Source: an uncultured Bacteroidales bacterium
GTDB lineage: Bacteria > Bacteroidota > Bacteroidia > Bacteroidales > Paludibacteraceae
Assembly: GCA_937911935.1 (NCBI GenBank)
Contig: CALDQH010000048.1
Span: 1 to 13,572 of the forward strand
Direction: 5' to 3'
DNA length: 13,572 bases
A program made the translations under genes and the position numbers. Numbering within the stretch: position 1 is the stretch's first letter; every line of letters starts with the position of its first letter. Under the pieces are notes generated by a model. The model made no database searches, was not told the DNA's origin, and worked only from the letters and a program-made list of their open reading frames with translations. Below, one piece after another: positions 6,903 through 13,462 of this stretch.

Positions 6903-6910
6903 CAAAGATA
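6903..6910 (-). promoter_or_regulatory. Probable -7 box of the NDH-2 promoter
   Basis: TATCTTTG on the minus strand would start transcription near 6896, with a leader of about 32 bases to ATG 6864. The only upstream TTG (6936-6934) is 23 bases away, longer than the usual 19-20. Identical boxes at 6986-6993 and 7069-7076 come with the tandem repeat and could be alternative promoters. Confidence 0.5.
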
Positions 6911-6965
6911 CGAATAAGCGAGCGAAATAATACCAAGCTTGCTTGGATATTTCACAGCGAGCGGG

Positions 6966-6994
6966 AGTATCTTCGGGGTTTGCCCCAAAGATAC
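6966..6994. promoter_or_regulatory. Junction hairpin 1 of the 83-base repeats
   Basis: GTATCTT (6967-6973) pairs with AAGATAC (6988-6994); a C/A mismatch follows, then GGGG (6975-6978) pairs with CCCC (6983-6986) around the loop TTTG. The outer arms match those of the palindrome at 553-576. It carries TATCTTTG leftward (6993-6986) and the near-match TATCTTCG rightward (6968-6975). Confidence 0.7.
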
Positions 6995-7049
6995 GAATAA
7001 GCGAGCGAAATAATACCAAGCTTGCCCCAATATTTCACAGCGAGCGGAA

Positions 7050-7077
7050 GTATCTTCGAGGTTTTCCTCAAAGATAG
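7050..7077. promoter_or_regulatory. Junction hairpin 2 of the 83-base repeats
   Basis: The same hairpin at the end of copy 2: GTATCTT (7050-7056) pairs with AAGATA (7071-7076), and GAGG (7058-7061) with CCTC (7066-7069) around the loop TTTT. Relative to hairpin 1, the G-C pair 6976/6985 has become the A-T pair 7059/7068, a compensatory change that keeps the stem. The outermost pair is lost (G7077). Confidence 0.7.
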
Positions 7078-7120
7078 TTAAATAAAAGCATAGTGACATC
7101 AAAGCAACCAAAAAAAAGCT

Positions 7121-7128
7121 TACCTTTG
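7121..7128 (+). promoter_or_regulatory. -7 box for the rhomboid operon
   Basis: TACCTTTG matches TAnnTTTG. Transcription would begin near 7135, 16 bases before ATG 7151, which rules out the in-frame GTG at 7130 as the start. No clear TTTG is found 19-20 bases upstream, so the -33 part is weak. Confidence 0.6.
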
Positions 7129-7150
7129 TGTGGTAAAACAACACATACCT

Positions 7151-7909
7151 ATGAGTGATTATCAACCTACAAATCCAAACTTTCCTCCCGTTGTTAAAAA
7201 CTTGATTATCATCAATGTTTTGATTTGGATAGCCAGCATAACCTTACCTCGGTTTGGCATCGATTTGGTCAACATCTTTGGTTTGCACTACTGGGAATCA
7301 GAAGAGTTTAACATCGCACAACTCTTTACCTATATGTTTTTGCACGACACTTCGTCTATTACTCACCTTTTGTTCAACATGTTTGGGGTATGGATGTTTG
7401 GCAAAAACATCGAACTGCTTTGGGGACCTCGCAAGTTCTTGATTTTTTACGTAGTTAGTGGTATTGGAGCAGGACTTATTCAACAATTGGCATGGATGTA
7501 TAGTTTATCGCCCGCCATCGAAGCCTTCAATCAATACGCTAATACCAAGGATATTCACCTGTTAATGCCCTACCTAAATAACTTAACAGAGTACACCTAT
7601 ATTCCTATGAGTCAACTTTGGGCCATCAAAGCACAACTACTCAGTGCACCTGTTACAGTAGGTGCTTCGGGTGCCTTGTTTGGTATTCTACTGGGATTTG
7701 CCGTCTTATTTCCACAAGCACGCATGATGCTGATGTTTTTACCCATCCCCATCAGAGCTCCCTATTTTGTTGCTTTATACGCCATCGTCGAATTATTCAT
7801 GGGTGTATCTGCCAGTAGCGATGGCATTGCACATTTTGCACATTTGGGTGGCATGATCTTTGCGGCAGTCCTCCTGTTTTTCTGGAAAAAGAAAGGAAAT
7901 CTGTATTAG
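7151..7909 (+). CDS. Rhomboid-family intramembrane serine protease
   Basis: A 252-residue multi-pass membrane protein with about six helices. Rhomboids cleave membrane-anchored substrates within or near the bilayer using a Ser-His dyad. The motifs are complete: HLLFN (72-76), the His and Asn of the second helix that stabilise the oxyanion; GASGALFG with nucleophile Ser173 (GxSG); and AHLGG with catalytic His231, preceded by another His at 228. The segment between the helix ending near 115 and the catalytic serine helix (about 116-165) is a long hydrophilic loop. ATG 7151 is chosen from the promoter box position. The stop is 48 bases before the preferred start of a second rhomboid, and the first of these bases form a small hairpin. 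Substrates are unknown. Confidence 0.92.
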   Translation: MSDYQPTNPNFPPVVKNLIIINVLIWIASITLPRFGIDLVNIFGLHYWESEEFNIAQLFTYMFLHDTSSITHLLFNMFGVWMFGKNIELLWGPRKFLIFYVVSGIGAGLIQQLAWMYSLSPAIEAFNQYANTKDIHLLMPYLNNLTEYTYIPMSQLWAIKAQLLSAPVTVGASGALFGILLGFAVLFPQARMMLMFLPIPIRAPYFVALYAIVELFMGVSASSDGIAHFAHLGGMIFAAVLLFFWKKKGNLY

Positions 7910-7915
7910 TTGTTT

Positions 7916-7938
7916 GGCATGAGCCTGAAAGGCTCGCC
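7916..7938. repeat. Intercistronic hairpin between the rhomboid genes
   Basis: GAGCCT (7921-7926) pairs with AGGCTC (7930-7935) around GAA; beyond a two-base bulge, GGC (7916-7918) pairs with GCC (7936-7938). It covers the possible ATG at 7919 and leaves ATG 7958 free. It could shape the relative expression of the two rhomboids or protect the message; there is no T-tract, so it is not a terminator. Confidence 0.6.
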
Positions 7939-7957
7939 AGGTTGTGAGGTATCGTCT

Positions 7958-8890
7958 ATGAATCGATTTATAAACGAGTTAAAAGATAATTTTAAGTTTG
8001 GCAACTTTTTAACCAAACTTATCTACATAAATGCAGGTATCTTTGTTGCCATTAAACTTGCTGTTTTACTATGCACCTGGTTTAAGGTATCAACCTATTG
8101 GGTGCAATACCTCGAACTACCTGCATTTCTGCCCAGTTTGATGCAACAGCCCTGGTCTATAATCTCCTACATGTTTTTGCATGATCATTTTGCACATTTC
8201 ATTTTTAATTTAATCGCTCTGTACTATTTAGGTCAGTTGTTTTTGCAGTTTTTTCATCAAAAACAATTGGTGGCTGTTTATCTTTTAGGCGGTTTTGCAG
8301 GAGCTGCCGTTTATTTAATGGGTTTTAACGGCATTCCCTCCTTTACCAATGCTAAAATGGGATCGTACTTGTTGGGGGCATCGGCATCAATTATGGCCAT
8401 CTTATTTGCAGCGGTAGGCTATGCACCCAATCGAGAAGTCGACGTAACGTTAATCGGAAAGGTAAAACTGCAATACATTGGATATGCCTTTTTGTTTTTG
8501 GACATGGTGGGATTTGGTAAATTCAACTCGGGTGGTTCTATGGCACACATAGGCGGCGCTTTCATGGGATTCCTTTTTGGATATTATTATGCACAAGGCA
8601 AAGACCTTAGCAAGCCCATTACCAAAGCATTAGATTGGTTAGCAAATCATTTTCACGTTCCCTCTTTTGAAGGTTGGCGCAAACATTTTTCTAAACCCAA
8701 ATTCAAAGTTAAGGTCAACAAAACACGCAACATGAGCGATGCCGAGTGGAATATGCAACAAAAAGAACGCGAAAAGCAACGTCAGGAGCGCATCGACCAA
8801 ATTCTGGATAAGATCAAAAAATCGGGGTATCAAAACCTAACAGAAGAAGAAAAAAAATCGTTATTCGATTTATCTCAAAACAATTCATGA
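7958..8890 (+). CDS. Second rhomboid-family protease with C-terminal DUF6576-like domain
   Basis: A 310-residue rhomboid paralogue. HFIFN (80-84) provides the helix-2 His and Asn, GASAS (140-144) the candidate nucleophile Ser142, and MAHIGG the catalytic His197. The residue after the serine is Ala instead of the usual Gly, but both dyad residues remain, so activity is likely though less certain than for the neighbour. After the last helix (about 220) a basic linker leads to a charged C-terminal region from about 259 (SDAEWN, a run of K/E/R/Q, then ILDKIKKSGYQNLTEEEKK), which I recognise as the DUF6576 tail found on Bacteroidetes rhomboids. ATG 7958 is preferred over TTG 7910 and ATG 7919, because the amphipathic start MNRFINELKDNFK resembles family members. 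The stop overlaps the next gene by 4 bases (ATGA). Confidence 0.9.
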   Translation: MNRFINELKDNFKFGNFLTKLIYINAGIFVAIKLAVLLCTWFKVSTYWVQYLELPAFLPSLMQQPWSIISYMFLHDHFAHFIFNLIALYYLGQLFLQFFHQKQLVAVYLLGGFAGAAVYLMGFNGIPSFTNAKMGSYLLGASASIMAILFAAVGYAPNREVDVTLIGKVKLQYIGYAFLFLDMVGFGKFNSGGSMAHIGGAFMGFLFGYYYAQGKDLSKPITKALDWLANHFHVPSFEGWRKHFSKPKFKVKVNKTRNMSDAEWNMQQKEREKQRQERIDQILDKIKKSGYQNLTEEEKKSLFDLSQNNS

Positions 8891-9936
8891 AACGCATCGG
8901 CAATATATTATGGATTTTAATCAGTGCTATCGCCATGATTACTTTGGCTGTAACCCTGATTATTGCCTACATTCCGCCCGATTCTGCCCTCAATGTTTTA
9001 AGCGGTTTGAATTTGCTATTTCCGTATGCGCTGATATTTTCGCTTATCTGCATAACGGTATGCTTATTTAGGAGACAATTTTATACCGCTTTATGCATTG
9101 GAGTCATTTTGTTGCTTTCTATCCCTAATATTGGCAAGAGCATAGGCTTTGCTTCTCAAAAACAAGCAATTACAGAAAGCATCAAACTTTCTTGCTACAA
9201 CGTACATTACTTTAACTTTTACGATTACAAGCAAAAAAACGCTTTGGAATACCTAAAAACTTGCGACGCCGACATTTTGTGTTTGCAAGAAATTTTAGTC
9301 ATGCGCAACCAACCCAACAACTTGCAACATTTGCTCAAAAGCTTATCCAAATACCCCTATCATCACATCGTCTTTTTTTACGAAGGGAATCGGCTTAGAA
9401 AAGGCATCGCCACCCTATCCAAGTATCCCATTGTCAAAAAACAACGTGCCGACATCAACTCACAATCGCACGGTGCTATATCGTCGTGGATACGAATCGG
9501 CAACGATACTTTACAGGTAATTAACTGTTACCTGGAATCGAATCGATTAACATCCGCCGAAAAAGAAATTTACAAAAGCCAAGAAAAAACAAACATCATC
9601 AAGCGCATTTACAACAAATTGGCAAGCGCCTCACAAAAACGAGGATGGCAAGCCAAGGTTGTATCAGCGTTAAAAGACCCCCGTTGCGCCACCCTTGTAT
9701 GTGGCGACTTAAACGATGTTGCCACCTCTTACGTGTATCGAACCATCGCACAAGACGACACCGATACTTTTTTAGCCTTAAACCACGGTATTGGTACTAC
9801 TTTTCACGAAGGTATTTATCGTTTTAGAATTGATTATATCTTTGCAGATAGTTTGATTACACCCTTGTCGTTTCGCATTAACAAACAACCCTATTCGGAT
9901 CATCATCCCATAGAATTACAATGTAAATTTAAATAA
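8887..9936 (+). CDS. Membrane-anchored endonuclease/exonuclease/phosphatase-family protein
   Basis: A 349-residue protein with three N-terminal membrane helices (about 5-29, 43-62, 65-80) followed by an EEP (DNase I/APE1/inositol-phosphatase fold) domain. Metal and catalytic positions match the fold in order: Asn105 (CYNVHYF), Glu135 (LCLQEI), Asp274/Asn276 (CGDLND), Asp316 (IDYIF), and the closing Asp338-His339 (YSDHHP). Three helices would leave the catalytic domain on the side opposite the N-terminus, probably the periplasm, given the basic MKR start. Substrate is undetermined: nucleic acid, phospholipid and other phosphoesters are all cleaved in this superfamily. The start overlaps the rhomboid stop (ATGA) and purE begins 3 bases after its own stop, so it is surely co-transcribed with both. 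Confidence 0.87.
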   Translation: MKRIGNILWILISAIAMITLAVTLIIAYIPPDSALNVLSGLNLLFPYALIFSLICITVCLFRRQFYTALCIGVILLLSIPNIGKSIGFASQKQAITESIKLSCYNVHYFNFYDYKQKNALEYLKTCDADILCLQEILVMRNQPNNLQHLLKSLSKYPYHHIVFFYEGNRLRKGIATLSKYPIVKKQRADINSQSHGAISSWIRIGNDTLQVINCYLESNRLTSAEKEIYKSQEKTNIIKRIYNKLASASQKRGWQAKVVSALKDPRCATLVCGDLNDVATSYVYRTIAQDDTDTFLALNHGIGTTFHEGIYRFRIDYIFADSLITPLSFRINKQPYSDHHPIELQCKFK

Positions 9937-9939
9937 CGT

Positions 9940-10446
9940 ATGAAACCAGTAGTTAGTATTATCATGGGCAGTACCAGCGATTTACCCATCATGGAAAAAG
10001 CTGCCAAAGTATTAGACGAGTTTGCCATTCCTTTTGAAATGCATGCTTTATCGGCACACCGTACGCCCGACGAAGTTGCAGAGTTTGCCACCAACGCAGA
10101 AAAAAGAGGCATCAAAGTCATTATTGCCGCAGCAGGCATGGCTGCTCATTTAGCAGGCGTTATTGCCTCGATGACCACATTACCTGTCATTGGAGTTCCT
10201 ATCAAATCAAGCATAGAAGGCATGGATGCCCTACTTGCCATGGTACAAATGCCTCCCGGCATACCCGTAGCAACCGTAGCCATCAATGGCGCTATGAATG
10301 CAGGCTTGTTGGCAGTTCAAATGTTGGCTTTGTCTGACGAAAAATTAGCGACAGCATTTGCCACCTACAAAAACGACTTAAAAAAGAAGATTGTTAAAGC
10401 AAACGAAGAACTTAAAGAAGTAAAATTTGCTTATAAAACCAATTGA
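9940..10446 (+). CDS. purE: N5-carboxyaminoimidazole ribonucleotide mutase
   Basis: A 168-residue class I PurE, which moves the carboxylate of N5-CAIR to give CAIR in de novo purine synthesis. Motifs: GSTSDLP (10-16) at the phosphate site, SAHRTP (38-43) with the catalytic His40, AAAGMAAHLAGVIAS (63-77) with His70, and GVPI then MPPGIPVATVAINGAMNAGLLAVQ in the C-terminal half. Length is normal for the octameric bacterial enzyme. It is last in the rhomboid operon, 3 bases after the EEP gene, and no purK is in view. Its final 16 bases overlap the 3' end of the convergent GNAT gene. Confidence 0.97.
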   Translation: MKPVVSIIMGSTSDLPIMEKAAKVLDEFAIPFEMHALSAHRTPDEVAEFATNAEKRGIKVIIAAAGMAAHLAGVIASMTTLPVIGVPIKSSIEGMDALLAMVQMPPGIPVATVAINGAMNAGLLAVQMLALSDEKLATAFATYKNDLKKKIVKANEELKEVKFAYKTN

Positions 10447-10949
10447 TACAAAAGGGCATTTTCGTAGCCCATAGGAGTTTTTAGAAAATCCTTCCATACA
10501 CCGCTTTGCACAAATCCAACTTTTTGGAACAACCGATGCGAAGCGGTGTTTTTTTCTGCCACGATGGCAATAAGCTGATGCCAACCCAAATAATGCTTGG
10601 CATAATCGGCAAACAAACCAAGGGCTTGCGCAGCATAACCATTTTTGCGATAACTTTTTTCGATAAAAATCCCGACTTCTGCCCTTTGGTGATAATGATC
10701 AATACCTATCACATCCAACAATCCTACCAACCGACCATCGGTTAAGGTTATTGCCCATTTAAACTGGGTAGCAGCAAAAACATCCGTCGTATCTTGTTGC
10801 AAATAAGCACGCAATACATAACGCGACAGGGGCATGTGAGTGTTGCCGGTGCTCCAATTTTCAGTATCATTCTCACAAGCATAAAGAAACTCCAAATCGG
10901 TAGGTTCCAATGCTCTAATTCGCAGTATTTGATTGCTTAAAAAGGTCAT
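10431..10949 (-). CDS. GNAT-family N-acetyltransferase (SpeG/RimJ-like)
   Basis: A 172-residue acetyl-CoA-dependent acyltransferase. The start, LRIRALEPTDLEFLYACENDTENW, is typical of the RimJ/SpeG branch (Acetyltransf_3). The central strand reads AEVGIFIEKSYRKNGYAAQAL (split about 90-110), giving the R-x-x-G-x-A-like pyrophosphate-binding loop of acetyl-CoA, and NTASHRLFQKVGF is the conserved C-terminal helix and strand. Polyamine or protein N-terminal acetylation are both possible; the acceptor cannot be read from sequence. It is the last gene of the recR operon, 14 bases after the glycosyltransferase stop, and overlaps purE tail to tail by 16 bases. Confidence 0.88.
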   Translation of the reverse strand: MTFLSNQILRIRALEPTDLEFLYACENDTENWSTGNTHMPLSRYVLRAYLQQDTTDVFAATQFKWAITLTDGRLVGLLDVIGIDHYHQRAEVGIFIEKSYRKNGYAAQALGLFADYAKHYLGWHQLIAIVAEKNTASHRLFQKVGFVQSGVWKDFLKTPMGYENALLYQLVL

Positions 10950-10963
10950 CTTGGGTCAATAAT

Positions 10964-11929
10964 TTACACGACAAATCCCATGGTAGGATGCTCTATTTGT
11001 ACTCGGCATGCACCTTGATTTTGCTCCATAAATTCGATAATCTGGGCGTATGTATATTGTACTGTCGATAAGGTAACCACCTCACGCTTATCATCCAACT
11101 TTTGAGGGGTAGAACGCAACGATGCCAATAATACCATGATTTTCGTAAGGATTTTGAGCAAAAAATAAACCACACCCTTGCCGTTGTATTTTTGGTAAAA
11201 GAGTTGCATGGCACCGTAAAAATTACGCATATAGCGAGCATCGTATCGAGTACTCTCTCCTTTGTAATGCAACATCGTACAGGGAAGATAATAGTTTTTA
11301 TAACCCGACAGGGTAATGGCATACGAAATATCAATATCCTCACCATACATAAAATAGCGTTCGTCCAAATAGGCCACATCGCCCAAAGCGGCTTTGTGCA
11401 ACAGCATAAATGCACCCGAGAGGATAGGCACCTCGCCTACTTGTTTATCGCCCAATTGGGTATAATAATAGCTATTTTTACCCGAAAGAGGTAGGTGTAA
11501 AAATTTACAAATGGCATTCCATACGGTAGGTAAAGAACGTTTCGATTCGGGAAGAAATCGTCCAGAGGCATCAATCATGCGCACGCCCAAAGCACCAAAT
11601 TGAGGCATATTTTTGGCAAAATGACAAACATTTTGCAAGGCATCTTCGGCTATAATGGTATCTGGATTGAGCAACAAAACATAAGGAGCTTTTGCCATGG
11701 CTATGGCTTTGTTATTGGCTTTTGCAAATCCTTCATTTTTTTCGTTTGCTACATAAATAACCGTCGGAAAGTACTTCTCTACCAATACCTGTGAGTTATC
11801 GTCAGAAGCATTATCTACCACAATAACCTCGCAACGAATCAGACTGGATGCTTTTTTTACGGCATCCAAACATTGCAGCAGGTAATAAGGCACTTTATAA
11901 TTAACTATAACAACCGACAGTTCTACCAT
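10964..11929 (-). CDS. Family 2 glycosyltransferase (rhamnosyltransferase-like)
   Basis: A 321-residue GT-A fold enzyme. SVVIVNYKVPYYLLQCL opens the nucleotide-sugar domain, VIVVDNASDDNS carries Asp39, and NEGFAKANNKAI and LLLNPDT (Asp90, the metal-binding DxD equivalent) follow. Further along come GALGVRM, SGAFMLLHKAAL and the acceptor/base region FMYGEDIDISYAITLSGYKNYYLP. This arrangement is that of WbbL-type rhamnosyl or related transferases that build cell-surface polysaccharide. A hydrophobic basic stretch (GVVYFLLKILTKIMVLLASL) near the C-terminus suggests membrane association. ATG 11929 is chosen; the upstream TTG at 11935 overlaps the previous stop and adds only two residues. The gap to the HAD gene is 2 bases. 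Donor and acceptor are not known. Confidence 0.92.
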   Translation of the reverse strand: MVELSVVIVNYKVPYYLLQCLDAVKKASSLIRCEVIVVDNASDDNSQVLVEKYFPTVIYVANEKNEGFAKANNKAIAMAKAPYVLLLNPDTIIAEDALQNVCHFAKNMPQFGALGVRMIDASGRFLPESKRSLPTVWNAICKFLHLPLSGKNSYYYTQLGDKQVGEVPILSGAFMLLHKAALGDVAYLDERYFMYGEDIDISYAITLSGYKNYYLPCTMLHYKGESTRYDARYMRNFYGAMQLFYQKYNGKGVVYFLLKILTKIMVLLASLRSTPQKLDDKREVVTLSTVQYTYAQIIEFMEQNQGACRVQIEHPTMGFVV

Positions 11930-11931
11930 AA

Positions 11932-12351
11932 TCAAAACAAAGCACGCAACTTAGCAAAAAATCCTTGTGGTTTAGGCGCTTGATAATGCGTATTGTATTG
12001 AGGAATACAAGTACCTTTTATCATTTGATAAATCACACCCCAATCGGGCAGTCCGCCTACATTACGGTCGTCGATGTAAATATCCGCATTTACTTTTCGG
12101 CTATCCTTTTCGCTCATCACATCGCCAGGAAAATTGGCATTTATGGCATAAAACTCCAAACCTTTACTTTGACAATAATCCACCGCTTCTTGCAAAAGCG
12201 CACCCGAGCGAACGGTCCACAAAACAAGACGATAACCTTCTCGCTGCAAGCGAATTAAAGTCTCAATAGCAAAAGGTATATCTTTGCCAATTTTGGGATA
12301 TGCATGGGTTACAATGGTACCATCAAAATCTACTGCTATTAATTTACTCAT
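11932..12351 (-). CDS. Small HAD-like hydrolase
   Basis: A 139-residue HAD-superfamily protein with almost no cap domain. Motif I is VDFDGT with Asp8 (nucleophile) and Asp10; motif II is LWTVRSG with Thr46; Lys86 (SRKVNADIYIDD) can serve as motif III; Asp94-Asp95 form motif IV. The catalytic set is complete, so it is probably an active phosphatase. It resembles short Bacteroides HAD proteins of unknown substrate. A capless form usually acts on large or polymeric phosphates. ATG 12351 overlaps the upstream membrane-protein stop by 8 bases, and the glycosyltransferase starts 2 bases downstream, so the three are translated from one message. A role in glycan or nucleotide-sugar supply is conceivable only from position. 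Confidence 0.85.
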   Translation of the reverse strand: MSKLIAVDFDGTIVTHAYPKIGKDIPFAIETLIRLQREGYRLVLWTVRSGALLQEAVDYCQSKGLEFYAINANFPGDVMSEKDSRKVNADIYIDDRNVGGLPDWGVIYQMIKGTCIPQYNTHYQAPKPQGFFAKLRALF

Positions 12352-12784
12352 GGGTATCCTCCTTTTGGTTATGGGTTACGGCTTGATTGGACAAATAATA
12401 ATTCCACTTTTGAGCGGTGGGTTTGCAAAATATCAAAGCAATAAAAGCGATTAAATAGCAGTATAATGCCGTTCTCTCACGCAACAACCAATAGGTAGCA
12501 ACGGATGTTATTGCAGGAAATGCAATGGCATACATTTGAACCAATGCCCATTTGGCATAGGTTTGAATGGTAGCGTTTTCGCCCACTTTTACCGAGAATA
12601 ATTTAAAAACCATCGGAATGGCTAACAAAAACAAGATATTGATGGTACTAATCATCATCGAAACACCATCAGCAACAATCAAAAATGGCAAGCCATTCAT
12701 GGAGAAATGAGCTACTGCCAACAATATCAATAATACTACATACAAACCGTAGTAATGAAACTGCAAAGATTTATTGGTTTTCAT
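12344..12784 (-). CDS. Four-helix membrane protein of unknown function
   Basis: A 146-residue protein I do not recognise by family. Four hydrophobic segments are predicted at about 11-28, 44-63, 78-100 and 104-121, with a short charged C-terminal tail (NQKEDTHE). There is no signal peptide beyond the first helix and no obvious catalytic or metal motif. ATG 12784 lies 4 bases after the recR stop; an in-frame start at 12859 lies inside recR and would encode recR antiphase sequence, so it is rejected. The stop overlaps the HAD start by 8 bases. Its place between recR and an envelope-glycan pair suggests a small inner-membrane protein, perhaps a transport or assembly accessory, but this is inference. 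Confidence 0.75.
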   Translation of the reverse strand: MKTNKSLQFHYYGLYVVLLILLAVAHFSMNGLPFLIVADGVSMMISTINILFLLAIPMVFKLFSVKVGENATIQTYAKWALVQMYAIAFPAITSVATYWLLRERTALYCYLIAFIALIFCKPTAQKWNYYLSNQAVTHNQKEDTHE

Positions 12785-12788
12785 ATCA

Positions 12789-13397
12789 TTAGTTTTTATA
12801 AGGAACACGATTGACAATGGATTTACCAAGGGTAAGTTCGTCGGCATATTGCAATTCATCGCCTACCGAAACGCCTCGTGCAATGGTGGTTAGCGTTATA
12901 TCAAAGGCTGCCAGTTTGCGAGCAATGTAATACGAGGTAGTATCACCCTCCATGGTAGTGCTTAATGCCAATACCACTTCTTTAACACCCCCTTGTTTGA
13001 TTCTTTCTACCAAACTTTCTATCTCCAAATCGGATGGATGCACCCCATCGATGGGCGAAATCACGCCACCCAACACGTGGTACAAGCCTCTAAATTGACC
13101 GGTATTTTCTATCAGCATCACTTCTTTGATGGTCTCGACCACACATACCACATCGGTTTGACGCGAAGCATCAGAACAAATCTGACAGACCTCTGCATCG
13201 GATATATTTTTGCAAACTTTGCAATATTTTACTTCGTTTTTGAGCAACAAAATAGCCTGTGCAAAATCGGCTACATCTTGTTGTTCTTGTTTAAGCAGAT
13301 GTAAAGCCAATCGAAGGGCGGATTTTTTGCCTATTCCTGGCAATTTTGCCAACTGATTAACAGCATTTTCTAACAAATACGAAGGATACGATTGCAT
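12789..13397 (-). CDS. recR: Recombination mediator protein RecR
   Basis: A 202-residue RecR, which works with RecO and RecF to load RecA at gapped DNA. A helix-hairpin-helix lies at about 17-29 (KLPGIGKKSALRL), a four-cysteine zinc finger at Cys59, Cys62, Cys71 and Cys74, and the Toprim domain runs from about 82 (VVCVVETIKEVMLIENTG, then YHVLGGVISPIDGV at 106-119, ending ALSTTMEGDTTSYYI). The C-terminal part LTTIARGVSVGDELQYADELTL is the conserved Walker-B-like end. ATG 13397 gives MQSYPSYLLENAV, matching the usual RecR N-terminus; the TTG at 13406 adds three residues and is disfavoured. It is the first gene of a five-gene minus-strand operon with gaps of at most 14 bases. Confidence 0.96.
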   Translation of the reverse strand: MQSYPSYLLENAVNQLAKLPGIGKKSALRLALHLLKQEQQDVADFAQAILLLKNEVKYCKVCKNISDAEVCQICSDASRQTDVVCVVETIKEVMLIENTGQFRGLYHVLGGVISPIDGVHPSDLEIESLVERIKQGGVKEVVLALSTTMEGDTTSYYIARKLAAFDITLTTIARGVSVGDELQYADELTLGKSIVNRVPYKN

Positions 13398-13422
13398 ACC
13401 ACACAAAAATTCATCAAACAGA

Positions 13423-13453
13423 CAAATATAGGGATTTTTTGGGGAATTGCAAA
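13423..13453 (-). promoter_or_regulatory. Consensus Bacteroidetes promoter for the recR operon
   Basis: On the minus strand TTTG (13453-13450) is followed after 19 bases by TATATTTG (13430-13423), an exact -33/-7 match. The start of transcription would be near 13416, giving a leader of about 19 bases to ATG 13397. Confidence 0.8.
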
Positions 13454-13462
13454 ATATGGACT

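Larger units (their letters stand above)
6903..7068. repeat. Two tandem 83-base repeats built of hairpins
   Basis: Copy 1 is 6903-6985 and copy 2 is 6986-7068; the opening octamer CAAAGATA recurs a third time at 7069-7076, so the period is exactly 83. By eye the copies differ at 8 of 83 positions, and their first 40 bases are identical. Each copy has GCGAGCG on both flanks of a central hairpin (GAAATA...TATTTC, plus CCAAG/CTTGG in copy 1), and a second hairpin spans each copy junction. CAAAGATA reads TATCTTTG on the minus strand, a -7 box. The pair fills the gap between the divergent NDH-2 and rhomboid genes. Confidence 0.9.

Noticed and set aside
6865..6936. 24-residue N-terminal extension of NDH-2
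   Set aside because: It runs into the tandem repeat and past the likely transcription start; the FAD-binding fold begins properly from ATG 6864.
6903..7076. CRISPR array
   Set aside because: The two 83-base units are contiguous with no variable spacers, contain internal hairpins, and no cas genes are present.
7130..7150. GTG start giving a 7-residue longer first rhomboid
   Set aside because: It lies immediately after the -7 box and before the expected transcription start near 7135.
12785..12859. 25-residue N-terminal extension of the four-helix membrane protein
   Set aside because: It lies inside recR in another frame; ATG 12784, 4 bases after the recR stop, fits operon spacing.
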